Positions 1 to 7,319 are shown, numbered from the stretch's first letter. The stretch is DNA of 40,061 nucleotides from an uncultured Paracraurococcus sp. (GCA_903896535.1 CAITYE010000069.1:1-40061), one strand, 5' to 3'. The notes: generated from the letters alone by a model not told the origin. Translations and numbers: made by a program.

Positions 1-49
1 CGGGCTGCGGGCGCTGCTGGCGGCCTGGGGGCTGGGGCGGCCCGGCTGA
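1..49 (+). CDS. C-terminal tail of an unidentified plus-strand gene (5' truncated)
   Basis: Frame 2 reads through fifteen sense codons rich in Leu, Gly and Ala and stops at the TGA at 47-49. Every third base is G or C, as expected for a coding end in this genome. Too little is present to identify the product. It would run convergently with the MmgE/PrpD gene, whose stop lies 16 bases further on. The alternative is that the stretch is non-coding. Confidence 0.4.
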   Translation, partial: GLRALLAAWGLGRPG

Positions 50-64
50 GCCGCCCCGCGCTGG

Positions 65-1426
65 CTACTCCGCCGCGCGCGCCAGCGGAATCGGCAGCCC
101 GCCGGGGATGCTCTGGCCACGCCAAAGGCCGGCGAGCAGCGCATCGGCCGCCGGCCGGCCGATCACCGGGGCGACGAGTTCGACAAATTTCTCGTCGAGC
201 TCGGTATCCGAAAGTGGCGCGTCGGGGTCGCCCTTGCGGGTCGGCTGGTAGCGATAGAGCTGGCGGCCGTCAGCGAGGTCGATCCAGACCTTGGCCGCGC
301 GCTGGCCGGGATAGGCATTGGCCAGCTCCGGGTCGAGTTCGACCGAAACCTTCGACATGATCGCGCGGATGCGCGCATCGGCGAGGTTCGCCGGCTCGAA
401 GGCCGCGATCCGCACGCCGCCCAGGACCAGCAGCGCGCCCACCGTGTATTGGGTGGAAAAGCGTGCCTCCTGTTCGGTTCTCACCGCCGGGCGGTCGCAG
501 ACACTCTTGGTCGGGCCATAGCCGCCCACCTTGATGCGGCTGATTTGTTCCGGCGCGAAGCCGTGCTCACGCTGCAGGTCGCGCACTGCATCAAGCGCGG
601 CGAAGATATGGCCACAGCAGCCATGGTTCTTGAAGGTCATCTCGGTGATGCAGACCCGGCTGCCCAGATCGGCCAGGGCCTTGGCCCATTTGCCGGTATC
701 CTCGCTGGTCGCCGCCGCGAAGCCCTTTGGCCCGTGCAGCGCATCGAGCGCCCCGGTCACACCGGCCCGCGCGCCGATCGCCGCCAGCGCCCCGGCATCG
801 GCGGCATGGCCGGGATGCAGCGGCTTTGACATGGAATCGGACAGGAAGGCCTGTTGCAGCCCGCCGGCAAAGGTCGCCGCCGTGGCGATGGCATGGCCGA
901 TCTGGGTCGCATCGCAGCCCAGCGCGACGGCGGTGGAGACGGCGGCCCCGAAGGTGCCGACCGTGCCCGTGGTGTGCCAGTTGATGTAGTGGCTGGGCTG
1001 TACCGCCATGCCGATGCGGCAGGAGACTTCATAGCCCGCGACGATCGCGCGCAGCAGCTGCTCCATCGAGCCGCCCTGCTGCTGCACGGCGGCCAATGCC
1101 GGGGCGATGGTCGGGCAGCCGGGGTGGTAGCCGGCATCCCGGAAGATGTCGTCGAACTCCACCGTATGGCTCGCCGTCGCGTTCAGCAGGGCGGCATGCC
1201 GCAACGGAGAGGCTGCGCCATCGACATAGCAGATGGACCGCCCGGGGCCGCGTTCGGCCGCCAGCGCTGCTGCCAGCAGCGTGGCCGGGGGCTTGGAACA
1301 GCCGGGGATCAGGGCGGCGAACCAGTCGATCAGCGCGCGCCGGGCATGATGCGCCACCTCGGCCGGCAATGGGCCTCGGGCCCAGCCGGCGGCGTGTTCG
1401 GCGAGTGTCAGCAGCGGGTTGTCCAT
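65..1426 (-). CDS. MmgE/PrpD family protein (2-methylcitrate dehydratase / cis-aconitate decarboxylase superfamily)
   Basis: This 453-residue protein has the normal length and layout of the MmgE/PrpD family, whose members dehydrate, isomerise or decarboxylate tricarboxylic and related organic acids. Supporting stretches are the early LIDWFAALIPG segment, NATASHTVEFDDIF near residue 83, the HTTGTVGTFGAA glycine-rich segment near 150, and SKPLHPGHAADAGALAA near 200, which is the family hallmark. The CGHIFAALDAV stretch near 273 starts the C-terminal domain. It is the last gene of a minus-strand operon, starting nine bases after the dehydrogenase stop. Its neighbours (Bug receptor, hydroxyacid dehydrogenase, TPP decarboxylase) point to organic-acid catabolism, but the substrate cannot be read from the sequence. 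Family assignment is firm; activity is open. Confidence 0.9.
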   Translation of the reverse strand: MDNPLLTLAEHAAGWARGPLPAEVAHHARRALIDWFAALIPGCSKPPATLLAAALAAERGPGRSICYVDGAASPLRHAALLNATASHTVEFDDIFRDAGYHPGCPTIAPALAAVQQQGGSMEQLLRAIVAGYEVSCRIGMAVQPSHYINWHTTGTVGTFGAAVSTAVALGCDATQIGHAIATAATFAGGLQQAFLSDSMSKPLHPGHAADAGALAAIGARAGVTGALDALHGPKGFAAATSEDTGKWAKALADLGSRVCITEMTFKNHGCCGHIFAALDAVRDLQREHGFAPEQISRIKVGGYGPTKSVCDRPAVRTEQEARFSTQYTVGALLVLGGVRIAAFEPANLADARIRAIMSKVSVELDPELANAYPGQRAAKVWIDLADGRQLYRYQPTRKGDPDAPLSDTELDEKFVELVAPVIGRPAADALLAGLWRGQSIPGGLPIPLARAAE

Positions 1427-1435
1427 GGCAGCCTG

Positions 1436-2410
1436 CTACGCGTTGCCGCGCAGCACCTCCTTGTTGATGACCACATCTTCATCGAGCCGGTTGTCGAAGC
1501 AGGCGAGGATGCTGTCCGCGCAGGACAGCGCCATGCGCCGCAGGCCCTGTTCGGTCGCCGCCGCGGTATGCGGCGTGATGACGATGTTGGGCAGCTGCAG
1601 CAGCGGATTGCTCTCGACCGCGGGTTCGTCCCACAGCACGTCCACGCCAGCGCCCGACAGGTGCCCGCTGGTCAGCGCCGCGGCCAGGGCCTTTTCGTCG
1701 ACCAGCGTGCCGCGCGCGGTGTTGATCAGCACCGCGCCCTGCTTCATCGAGGCCAGGAACTCGCCATTGATGATGCCGCGGGTCTCGGCCGAGGAGGGCA
1801 GGTGGACGGTTACCACATCGGCCTCGGCGAGGCCGGCCTGCAGGTCCTTTACCGGGATGAAGCCGGCGCCCTTGATGGTGTTCTGCGGGATGTAGGGGTC
1901 GCGCACCAGCACCTTCATGTCGAAGGCCTTGCACAGCCGCGCGACCCGCCCGCCGATGCGCCCGAAGCCCATCACCAGGATGGTCCTGCCGCCCAGATCG
2001 AAGGTCGCCGGCACCGGCGGGTTGCTCCATTGCAGGGCGCGGGTCTGGCGGTCGTAGAAGAAAGTCTGCCGGGCGACGTTGAGCAGCAGCATCATCGCAT
2101 GTTCGGCGACGCAGGCAGCATTGGCATCGGGCGTGACAGTCAGCGGAATGCCGCGTTCGGTCAGCGCCGGCACATCGACCGCATCGTAGCCGACGCCGTG
2201 TCGCGCGACGATCCGCAGCTTCGGCGCATGCGCCAGGAATTCGCGGTTGATCGGCGTTGCCCGCACGATCACCGCATCAGCGTTCGGCATGGAGCGGGCG
2301 ACGGTCTCGGCATTCACCGGGTCCAGCACCTCGACCGTCACGCCGGGGACGGCGCGGAGCTGGGCGAGGGCTTCGGGGTGGACGGGACGCAGACAAACAA
2401 CGTGCGGCAT
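1436..2410 (-). CDS. D-isomer-specific 2-hydroxyacid dehydrogenase
   Basis: The 324-residue protein is a full-length NAD(P)-dependent 2-hydroxyacid dehydrogenase, interconverting a 2-hydroxyacid and a 2-oxoacid in the cytosol. The Rossmann motif MGFGRIGGRVA lies at residues 147-157, with the acidic residue D171 in the NAD-favouring position. The catalytic set is present: Arg233 in NTARG, Glu262 in DEP and His281 in TPHTAA. The substrate-side loop RHGVGYDAVDV is at 70-80. It resembles phosphoglycerate dehydrogenase-type enzymes without the C-terminal ACT domain, so a catabolic role is more likely than serine synthesis. Known (S)-sulfolactate dehydrogenases belong to the same superfamily, which is relevant because a sulfopyruvate-decarboxylase-like pair lies in the same operon. 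Substrate assignment would be inference. Confidence 0.92.
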   Translation of the reverse strand: MPHVVCLRPVHPEALAQLRAVPGVTVEVLDPVNAETVARSMPNADAVIVRATPINREFLAHAPKLRIVARHGVGYDAVDVPALTERGIPLTVTPDANAACVAEHAMMLLLNVARQTFFYDRQTRALQWSNPPVPATFDLGGRTILVMGFGRIGGRVARLCKAFDMKVLVRDPYIPQNTIKGAGFIPVKDLQAGLAEADVVTVHLPSSAETRGIINGEFLASMKQGAVLINTARGTLVDEKALAAALTSGHLSGAGVDVLWDEPAVESNPLLQLPNIVITPHTAAATEQGLRRMALSCADSILACFDNRLDEDVVINKEVLRGNA

Positions 2411-2429
2411 GGCGGTTTTCCTTACGGGA

Positions 2430-2519
2430 TCAATCGAGGCAGGTGCCAGAGACGCGGATGATTTCGGCGAAGGGCGCTGAGGCGAGACCGAAGATCGGGC
2501 GACGGGACAGGCAGACCAT
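2430..2519 (-). CDS. Candidate 29-residue small ORF inside the operon
   Basis: Between the Bug receptor stop (2530) and the dehydrogenase start (2410) an ATG at 2519 opens a 30-codon frame ending in TGA at 2430. A GGGAG ribosome-binding sequence lies about seven bases upstream of that ATG. Most third positions are G or C, as in neighbouring real genes. The peptide begins MVCLSRRPIF and contains two cysteines; I recognise no family. It may be a small protein, a translation-coupling leader for the dehydrogenase, or a chance ORF in a 119-base gap. Confidence 0.3.
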   Translation of the reverse strand: MVCLSRRPIFGLASAPFAEIIRVSGTCLD

Positions 2520-2529
2520 GGCGGGCTCC

Positions 2530-3486
2530 CTAATCGGCGGTGGCGCCGGACAGGCGCACGATCTCAACCCAGCGGGGAATATCAGCCCCGATGAAGTCGC
2601 CGAATTCGGCCGCGGCCTTCGGCAAGGGCTCATTGCCCTGCTCGATCAGCTTGGCGTGCAGCGCCGGGTCCTGCACCGCCCCCAGAATCGCCGCTGACAG
2701 GCGAGAGATGGCCCCGGGCGGCGTGCCGGCCGGCGCCATTACGCCGTTCCATAAGGCCACCTCGAAGCCGGGCAGCGTTTCGCCGATGGTCGGGATACCG
2801 GGCAGCGCGGCAGCCCGCCGCGCCGTGGTGACGGCCAGCGGGCGCAGCTGCCCGGCGGTGACGAAGGCCAGCACCTCCGGCAGGGGGGAGGCGATCATCT
2901 GGATCTTGCCGGCCAGCAGATCGGTCGCCGCCGGCGCACCGCCCTTGTAGGGCACATGCACCATCTCGATCCCCGCCCGCGCGCAGAACAACGCGCCGGC
3001 CAGATGCAGCGAGGTCCCCGACCCGGCGCTGCCATAGAAGACCTGCCCCGGCCGCGCCTTGGCATAGGCGATCAGGCCTGGCAGGTCGGTGACCGGCAGG
3101 GCCGGGTTCACCACGATGAGGTTCGGCACCAGGGAGACGAGCGCGACCGGGGCAAAATCCCGCAGCGGATCAAAGGGCAGGGATTTATAGAGCGCCTTGT
3201 TGGCGCCGATGATGCCGCTGGTCGCCATCAGCAGCGTCTGGCCATCGGGCGTCGCGCGGGCCACGCCCTCGGCGGCGATATTGCCACCCGCGCCGGGCCG
3301 GTTCTCAACCACCATCGGTTGGCCTAGTCGATCGCCGATGGTCTGCGCGACCATCCGGGCCGTGACATCCGTGCTGCCGCCGGCGGCGAAGGGCACCACC
3401 AGCCGGATCGGCTTTTCCGGCGCCCAACCCTGTGCGCGCGCCGCCGGGGCCGCGGCCAACCCGGCCAGCAGCGCGCGGCGCTTCAT
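2530..3486 (-). CDS. Bug-family periplasmic solute-binding receptor (TctC-like)
   Basis: This 318-residue protein is a tripartite-tricarboxylate-transporter-type receptor that binds organic acids in the periplasm. A short signal peptide with twin arginine-like start MKRR and an AARAQG cleavage region occupies about residues 1-19. The mature protein opens with the family signature PIRLVVPFAAGGSTDVTARM, followed by ENRPGAGGNIAAEGVA and the HVPYKGGAPAATDLLAGKIQ stretch that lines the ligand pocket. The ATG overlaps the stop of the upstream TPP-enzyme gene by four bases (3483-3486), indicating translational coupling. No membrane partners (TctA/TctB) lie in the window, so the receptor must borrow them or serve as a sensor. 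Ligand unknown. Confidence 0.93.
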   Translation of the reverse strand: MKRRALLAGLAAAPAARAQGWAPEKPIRLVVPFAAGGSTDVTARMVAQTIGDRLGQPMVVENRPGAGGNIAAEGVARATPDGQTLLMATSGIIGANKALYKSLPFDPLRDFAPVALVSLVPNLIVVNPALPVTDLPGLIAYAKARPGQVFYGSAGSGTSLHLAGALFCARAGIEMVHVPYKGGAPAATDLLAGKIQMIASPLPEVLAFVTAGQLRPLAVTTARRAAALPGIPTIGETLPGFEVALWNGVMAPAGTPPGAISRLSAAILGAVQDPALHAKLIEQGNEPLPKAAAEFGDFIGADIPRWVEIVRLSGATAD

Positions 3487-4091
3487 TGCAGATGCGCCTC
3501 CGGGCCCATGATGGCTTCACGCATGCGGGCCTGCAGGATGCTGGCCTCGCGCGGCGGCAGCACCAGCGGCTGCGGCGCCTCGTCGATCTTGATCACGGCG
3601 AATATCAGCCCCCCCGCACGGATCGCCTGGTGCAGCGCCAGCAGCTCCTCGGCGGTCCGGACCAGGCGGCTATCGGCGATCCCCGCCGCCCGCGCCATGC
3701 CGACCAGATCGACCCCGTGGCGCGTCGCTGTCTCCTGCATGCCGGTCTCGCCGTAATGCTCATTGTCCAGCACCACGATGGCGAGGTTGCCCGGCCGCTT
3801 CACCGCGATGGTGGCGAGCGAGCCGATGCCCATCAGCATCTCCCCGTCGCCGGTCACCACCAGCACCCGGCGTTCCGGCTGCGCCTGGGCGAGGCCGAGG
3901 CCCATCACCGCCGCCGCGCCCATGCCGCCCCAAAGCGGCAGGTTGAGCGGCGTATCGCCGGCCGCGGTGATGTCCCAGGCCGGCGCGCCGAGGCCGCCGA
4001 TCGCCAGCATCCCACCGCGATCCGCCAGCAGCGTCTTCACCACCTCGCGCCGCATCAACTTGCCTGTCGGTCCCGTCTGCATCGGCGTCAC
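3483..4091 (-). CDS. TPP-dependent decarboxylase, beta (TPP-binding) subunit; sulfopyruvate/phosphonopyruvate decarboxylase-like (ComE-like)
   Basis: The 202-residue protein is the small TPP-pyrophosphate-binding half of a two-subunit 2-oxoacid decarboxylase. The TPP motif is complete: GDG at residues 81-83 and the closing Asn at 110 in LDNEHYGETG. LPLWGGMGAAAVMGLGLA at 51-68 is the usual preceding helix. Family knowledge: enzymes of this size split across two genes include sulfopyruvate decarboxylase ComDE, while phosphonopyruvate decarboxylase has both halves fused. Translation most likely begins at the GTG at 4091, whose bases overlap the TGA of the alpha-subunit gene; an ATG three codons later (4082) is the alternative. 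The partner and receptor genes overlap it at either end, so the three are probably made together. Substrate is unproven. Confidence 0.88.
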   Translation of the reverse strand: MTPMQTGPTGKLMRREVVKTLLADRGGMLAIGGLGAPAWDITAAGDTPLNLPLWGGMGAAAVMGLGLAQAQPERRVLVVTGDGEMLMGIGSLATIAVKRPGNLAIVVLDNEHYGETGMQETATRHGVDLVGMARAAGIADSRLVRTAEELLALHQAIRAGGLIFAVIKIDEAPQPLVLPPREASILQARMREAIMGPEAHLQ

Positions 4092-4612
4092 TTCCCGAAG
4101 GTCTTGGCGCCGATCACGCGCTGGCTGATCAGCGTCGCGGTCGGGCGATAGGTGTTGAAGGCAAGCCGCAGCGTGGCATTCACCGTGGGCGCCACATCCT
4201 CCGGCGTTTCGGCGCGCTTCACCAGGGTGCCCATGGCTTCCAGCACGGTCTGGGTGGCATTGCCCATCGGGATCTGGAAGGGATTGAACTCCCCATAATC
4301 GCCACGCATCGTCACGATCATGGGGCAGGGCGTACGATGCGCAATCGGCACCGACAGCATATTGATGCAGTTGCCCACCCCCGAGCTCTGCATCAGCAGC
4401 ACGCCCTTCTCCCCGCCCAGCCAGCCGCCGAAGATCAGGCCGATGCCTTCCTCCTCGGTGGTCAGGGTGGTGACCTTGATGTCGTTATCGGCGAGGCAGC
4501 GCTTGATCAGCCGGGAATGACCGGCATCCGGCACCAGCGCTACCTGCCGGATACCGTGTTCCTTGAACAGGGCGTAGATCTGGTCCGGCCAATCGGCCGC
4601 GGCATCAGACAT
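4088..4612 (-). CDS. TPP-dependent decarboxylase, alpha subunit; sulfopyruvate/phosphonopyruvate decarboxylase-like (ComD-like)
   Basis: This 174-residue protein is the pyrimidine-binding half of the decarboxylase whose other half follows it. Seen in the sequence: VALVPDAGHSRLIKR at 24-38, a glutamate triplet TTEEEGIGLIFGGWLGG at 51-67 that carries the Glu expected to activate the TPP aminopyrimidine, LMQSSGVGN at 73-81, and RGDYGEFNPFQIPMG at 103-117. These match the order of conserved blocks in sulfopyruvate and phosphonopyruvate decarboxylases. I chose the ATG at 4612 because the conserved domain begins about ten residues after it. The longer open frame extending upstream is antisense to eutB. 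It is the first gene of the operon, 84 bases from the divergent eutB start. Confidence 0.88.
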   Translation of the reverse strand: MSDAAADWPDQIYALFKEHGIRQVALVPDAGHSRLIKRCLADNDIKVTTLTTEEEGIGLIFGGWLGGEKGVLLMQSSGVGNCINMLSVPIAHRTPCPMIVTMRGDYGEFNPFQIPMGNATQTVLEAMGTLVKRAETPEDVAPTVNATLRLAFNTYRPTATLISQRVIGAKTFGK

Positions 4613-4696
4613 GGGTTTCCTCGCGCGTCTTGGCTTTATCCAAGCCCCGGCACGCGGCGCTGGCAAGACCGCTTCGCGGCTTGCTAGACCCTGCGC
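4613..4696. promoter_or_regulatory. Divergent intergenic region between the decarboxylase operon and eutBC-arfB
   Basis: This 84-base spacer must contain or overlap the start signals for two operons running in opposite directions. It carries a small dyad, TTGGCTTTATCCAAG near 4629-4643. I cannot make out clear -35/-10 boxes for either direction. No regulator gene lies beside it. Confidence 0.4.
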
Positions 4697-6058
4697 ATGG
4701 CCTTCGCGCACAGCATCGGCGGCACGCTGTACCGCTTTTCGGATCTGCGCACCCTGCTGGCGCGGGCCAGCCCGCCGCGTTCGGGCGATGCGCTGGCCGG
4801 GGTCGCGGCGGCCAGCGCGGCCGAACGGGTGGCCGCCCAGCGCGCGCTGGCCGAACTGCCGCTGCGGCATTTCCTGCATGAGGCGGTGATCCCCTATGAG
4901 GCCGATGAGGTCACCCGGCTGATTCAGGACCGCCACGATGCCGCGGCCTTCGCCCCGGTCGCGCATATGACCCTGGGCGGCTTCCGCGACTGGCTGCTGG
5001 GGGCAGCCGACAGCGCCGCGCTCACCGCCCTGGCGCCTGGCCTGATGCCGGAGATGGCGGCCGGCGTCAGCAAGATCATGCGGCTGCAGGACCTGGTGGC
5101 AGTGGCCGCGAAGTGCCGGGTGGTGACGCGCTTCCGTAACACGATCGGCCTGCCGGGCACGCTTTCGATCCGGCTGCAACCGAACGATCCGGTCGATGAC
5201 CCGCGCGGCGTAGCGGCGGCCATCCTCGACGGGCTGCTGCTCGGCGCGGGGGATGCGGTGATCGGGGTCAATCCGGCAACCGACAATATCGAGACGACGC
5301 GCCGCGTGCTCGACCTGCTGGACATGGTGCGGACCCGCTTCGACATCCCGACCCAGAGCTGCGTGCTGGCGCATGTCACGACCACCCTCCGGGCCATCGA
5401 GCAGGGGGCGCCGGTCGATCTGGTGTTCCAGTCCATCGGCGGGACGGAGGGGGTGAACCGCAGCTTCGGCGTCTCGCTCACGCTGCTGGCCGAAGCCCGT
5501 GCCGCGGCGCTCTCGCTCAAGCGCGGGACGCTCGGCGACAATGTGATGTATTTCGAAACCGGTCAGGGTAGCGCCCTGTCGGCCGAGGCGCATCACGGCT
5601 GCGACCAGCAGACCATCGAGGCGCGGGCCTATGCCGTCGCGCGGGAATTCGCCCCACTGCTGGTCAACAGCGTGGTCGGCTTCATCGGCCCGGAATACCT
5701 CTTTGACGGCAAGCAGATCACCCGCGCGGGGCTGGAGGATCATTTCTGCGGCAAGCTGCTCGGCCTGCCGATGGGCGTTGATGTCTGCTACACCAACCAT
5801 GCCGAGGCGGATCAGGACGACATGGACGCGCTGCTGACGCTGCTGGGCGTCGCTGGCGTGACCTATGTGATGGGCGTGCCCGGGGCGGATGATGTGATGC
5901 TGGCCTATCAGAGCACCTCCTTCCATGACGGGCTCTATGTGCGGGCCGCGCTCGGCAAACGGCCGGCGCCAGAATTTGCCGCCTGGATGGAGCGCATGGG
6001 GCTGGACGCGGCAAGCCACGCCGGCGCCCTGCCGCTTACCCTGCCGGATTTGCGATGA
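4697..6058 (+). CDS. eutB: Ethanolamine ammonia-lyase, large (catalytic) subunit
   Basis: The 453-residue protein is the catalytic subunit of adenosylcobalamin-dependent ethanolamine ammonia-lyase, which turns ethanolamine into acetaldehyde and ammonia. Length equals the family norm. Characteristic stretches are GVNPATDNIETTRRVLDLLD in the barrel, PTQSCVLAHVTT, FQSIGGTEGVNRSFGV, YFETGQGSALSAEAHHGCDQ and VCYTNHAEADQDDMDALL, in that order. The ATG at 4697 is followed by MAFAHSIGGTLYRF, a typical EutB start. The stop overlaps the eutC start as ATGA. No microcompartment, reactivase (eutA), transporter or acetaldehyde dehydrogenase genes are present here, so this is a minimal, non-compartmented form. 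The cell must supply B12. Confidence 0.97.
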   Translation: MAFAHSIGGTLYRFSDLRTLLARASPPRSGDALAGVAAASAAERVAAQRALAELPLRHFLHEAVIPYEADEVTRLIQDRHDAAAFAPVAHMTLGGFRDWLLGAADSAALTALAPGLMPEMAAGVSKIMRLQDLVAVAAKCRVVTRFRNTIGLPGTLSIRLQPNDPVDDPRGVAAAILDGLLLGAGDAVIGVNPATDNIETTRRVLDLLDMVRTRFDIPTQSCVLAHVTTTLRAIEQGAPVDLVFQSIGGTEGVNRSFGVSLTLLAEARAAALSLKRGTLGDNVMYFETGQGSALSAEAHHGCDQQTIEARAYAVAREFAPLLVNSVVGFIGPEYLFDGKQITRAGLEDHFCGKLLGLPMGVDVCYTNHAEADQDDMDALLTLLGVAGVTYVMGVPGADDVMLAYQSTSFHDGLYVRAALGKRPAPEFAAWMERMGLDAASHAGALPLTLPDLR

Positions 6059-6798
6059 CCGCACCGGCCCGCTGGGCGACGCTCCGCCGCTTCACCACCG
6101 CCCGCGTCGCGCTTGGCCGGGCCGGCCATGCGCTGCCGACCGCCGCGCATCTGGACTTCCAGGAAGCCCATGCGCTGGCGCGCGATGCGGTGCATGCCGC
6201 GCTCGACCCCGCACCGGTCGCGGCCGCCGCGGCGGCGCTTGACCTGGCGGTGGTCGCGGTGGCGAGCGAGGCGCCGGACCGGCGAGCCTATCTGCTGCGC
6301 CCCGATCTCGGCCGCCGGCTGCGGGCGGCGGATGCCCAGCGCCTGCCGGCGGCGCCCGGCGCCTTCGTCTTCGTCGTGGCCGATGGCCTTTGTGCGACCG
6401 GCGTTAGTGACCATGCCCCGGCGCTGCTGCGGGCCGCCGTGCCGCTGCTGCGGGCGGCGGGGATGAGCGTCGGTCCGGTGGTGATCGCCAGCCAGGCACG
6501 CGTTGCGCTGGGCGATGCGATCGGGGAGGCGATGGGCGCGGGCATGCTGGCGATGCTGATCGGGGAGCGGCCCGGGCTGACCGCCCTCGACAGTCTCGGC
6601 GTCTATCTGACCGCCGCGCCCCGGCGCGGACGGACGGATGCCGAGCGCAACTGCATCTCGAATATCCGCCCGGCGGGTCTACAGCCGGCGGCGGCGGCGG
6701 TGAAGCTCGCCTGGCTGGCCGGCGCGGCGCGGCGGCTGGGGGAGACCGGGGTTCGGCTGAAGGATGAGCAGCCGGCCACGGCCCTGCCCGCGCCATGA
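6055..6798 (+). CDS. eutC: Ethanolamine ammonia-lyase, small subunit
   Basis: This 247-residue protein is the small subunit that completes the cobalamin-binding site of ethanolamine ammonia-lyase. Supporting blocks are SEAPDRRAYLLRPDLGRRL, VADGLCATGVSDHAPALL, RVALGDAIGEAMGAGMLAML followed by IGERPGL, and RNCISNIRPAGL near the C terminus. These contain the residues that contact the cofactor tail in known EutC proteins. The gene starts inside the eutB stop (ATGA at 6055-6058) and its own stop overlaps the arfB start the same way at 6795-6798, so the three genes are translationally coupled. Length is normal for the family. Confidence 0.96.
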   Translation: MTAPARWATLRRFTTARVALGRAGHALPTAAHLDFQEAHALARDAVHAALDPAPVAAAAAALDLAVVAVASEAPDRRAYLLRPDLGRRLRAADAQRLPAAPGAFVFVVADGLCATGVSDHAPALLRAAVPLLRAAGMSVGPVVIASQARVALGDAIGEAMGAGMLAMLIGERPGLTALDSLGVYLTAAPRRGRTDAERNCISNIRPAGLQPAAAAVKLAWLAGAARRLGETGVRLKDEQPATALPAP

Positions 6799-7217
6799 TC
6801 CGCGTCACGGCCCGCATCTCCCTCAATGAGGATGAGCTGCACGAGGATTTCCTCCGCGCATCCGGCCCCGGCGGGCAGAACGTGAACAAGGTAGAAACGG
6901 CGGTCCAGCTGCGCTTCGATGTTGCCCGCAGCCCGAGCCTGCCCGAGCCGGTGCGGGCACGGCTGCTGGCGATGGGCGGCCACCGGCTGACCCAGGACGG
7001 CGTGCTGGTGATCACAGCCCAGCGCTTCCGTCAGCGTGAGCGCAACCGCACCGATGCGCTGGCGCGGTTGGTGGCGCTGATCGTCGAGGCGGCGAAGCCG
7101 CCGCCGCCGCCGCGCCGCGCGACCAAGCCGACGCTCGGCTCCAAGCAGCGGCGGTTGGAGGGCAAGGCGAAGCGCGGCGACGTGAAGCGCGGGCGCGGCC
7201 GGCCCGCGTCGGATTAG
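6795..7217 (+). CDS. arfB: Peptidyl-tRNA hydrolase ArfB (YaeJ-type ribosome rescue factor)
   Basis: The 140-residue protein resembles a stand-alone release-factor catalytic domain. The GGQ motif lies at residues 26-28 in SGPGGQNVNKVETAVQLRF, and the C-terminal tail from about residue 100 is strongly basic (KQRRLEGKAKRGDVKRGRGR), as in ArfB, where it enters the empty mRNA channel of stalled ribosomes. ArfB hydrolyses peptidyl-tRNA on non-stop complexes without needing a stop codon. The start overlaps the eutC stop, an unusual functional partner. The TAG stop at 7215-7217 is formed by the first bases of a dispersed repeat element, so insertion of that element may have set the present C terminus. 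Confidence 0.93.
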   Translation: MIRVTARISLNEDELHEDFLRASGPGGQNVNKVETAVQLRFDVARSPSLPEPVRARLLAMGGHRLTQDGVLVITAQRFRQRERNRTDALARLVALIVEAAKPPPPPRRATKPTLGSKQRRLEGKAKRGDVKRGRGRPASD

Positions 7218-7319
7218 AGCAAGATGCGTTGCGGCGGGATCGCCGAAGGCGCTGAATCCCGCGACCAAACATAAAGTCAGAGCGGGATGCGTGAGCGAAT
7301 GCGAACGCAGTATCCTCTC
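7215..7319 (+). repeat. Dispersed ~105-bp hairpin element, family 1, copy A
   Basis: This intergenic element begins with TAGAGC and carries an internal hairpin with perfect arms GCGGGAT/ATCCCGC around CGCCGAAGGCG. It ends in a segment containing GCGAATGCGAACGCAG. Read in the same direction, the copy at 28389-28493 is nearly the same over its whole length; a third, inverted copy lies at 15829-15934. The left edge supplies the TAG stop of arfB. The right terminal bases are degenerate (CCTCTCG instead of GCTCTAG). Confidence 0.85.

Noticed and set aside
854-2461. 535-codon plus-strand open frame opposite the dehydrogenase and MmgE/PrpD genes
   Set aside because: It is antisense to two genes with clear catalytic motifs; its translation is Arg/Gly/His/Gln-rich without family resemblance, typical of GC-rich shadow frames.
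65-4612. Naming the operon as sulfolactate degradation (comDE, slcC, slcH)
   Set aside because: No xsc, sulfite or sulfonate-specific gene is visible, and family membership alone does not prove the sulfonated substrate.
4088-6064. 658-residue frame extending the decarboxylase alpha subunit across eutB
   Set aside because: Only the last 174 residues match the family; the rest is antisense to eutB. The start at 4612 is used instead.
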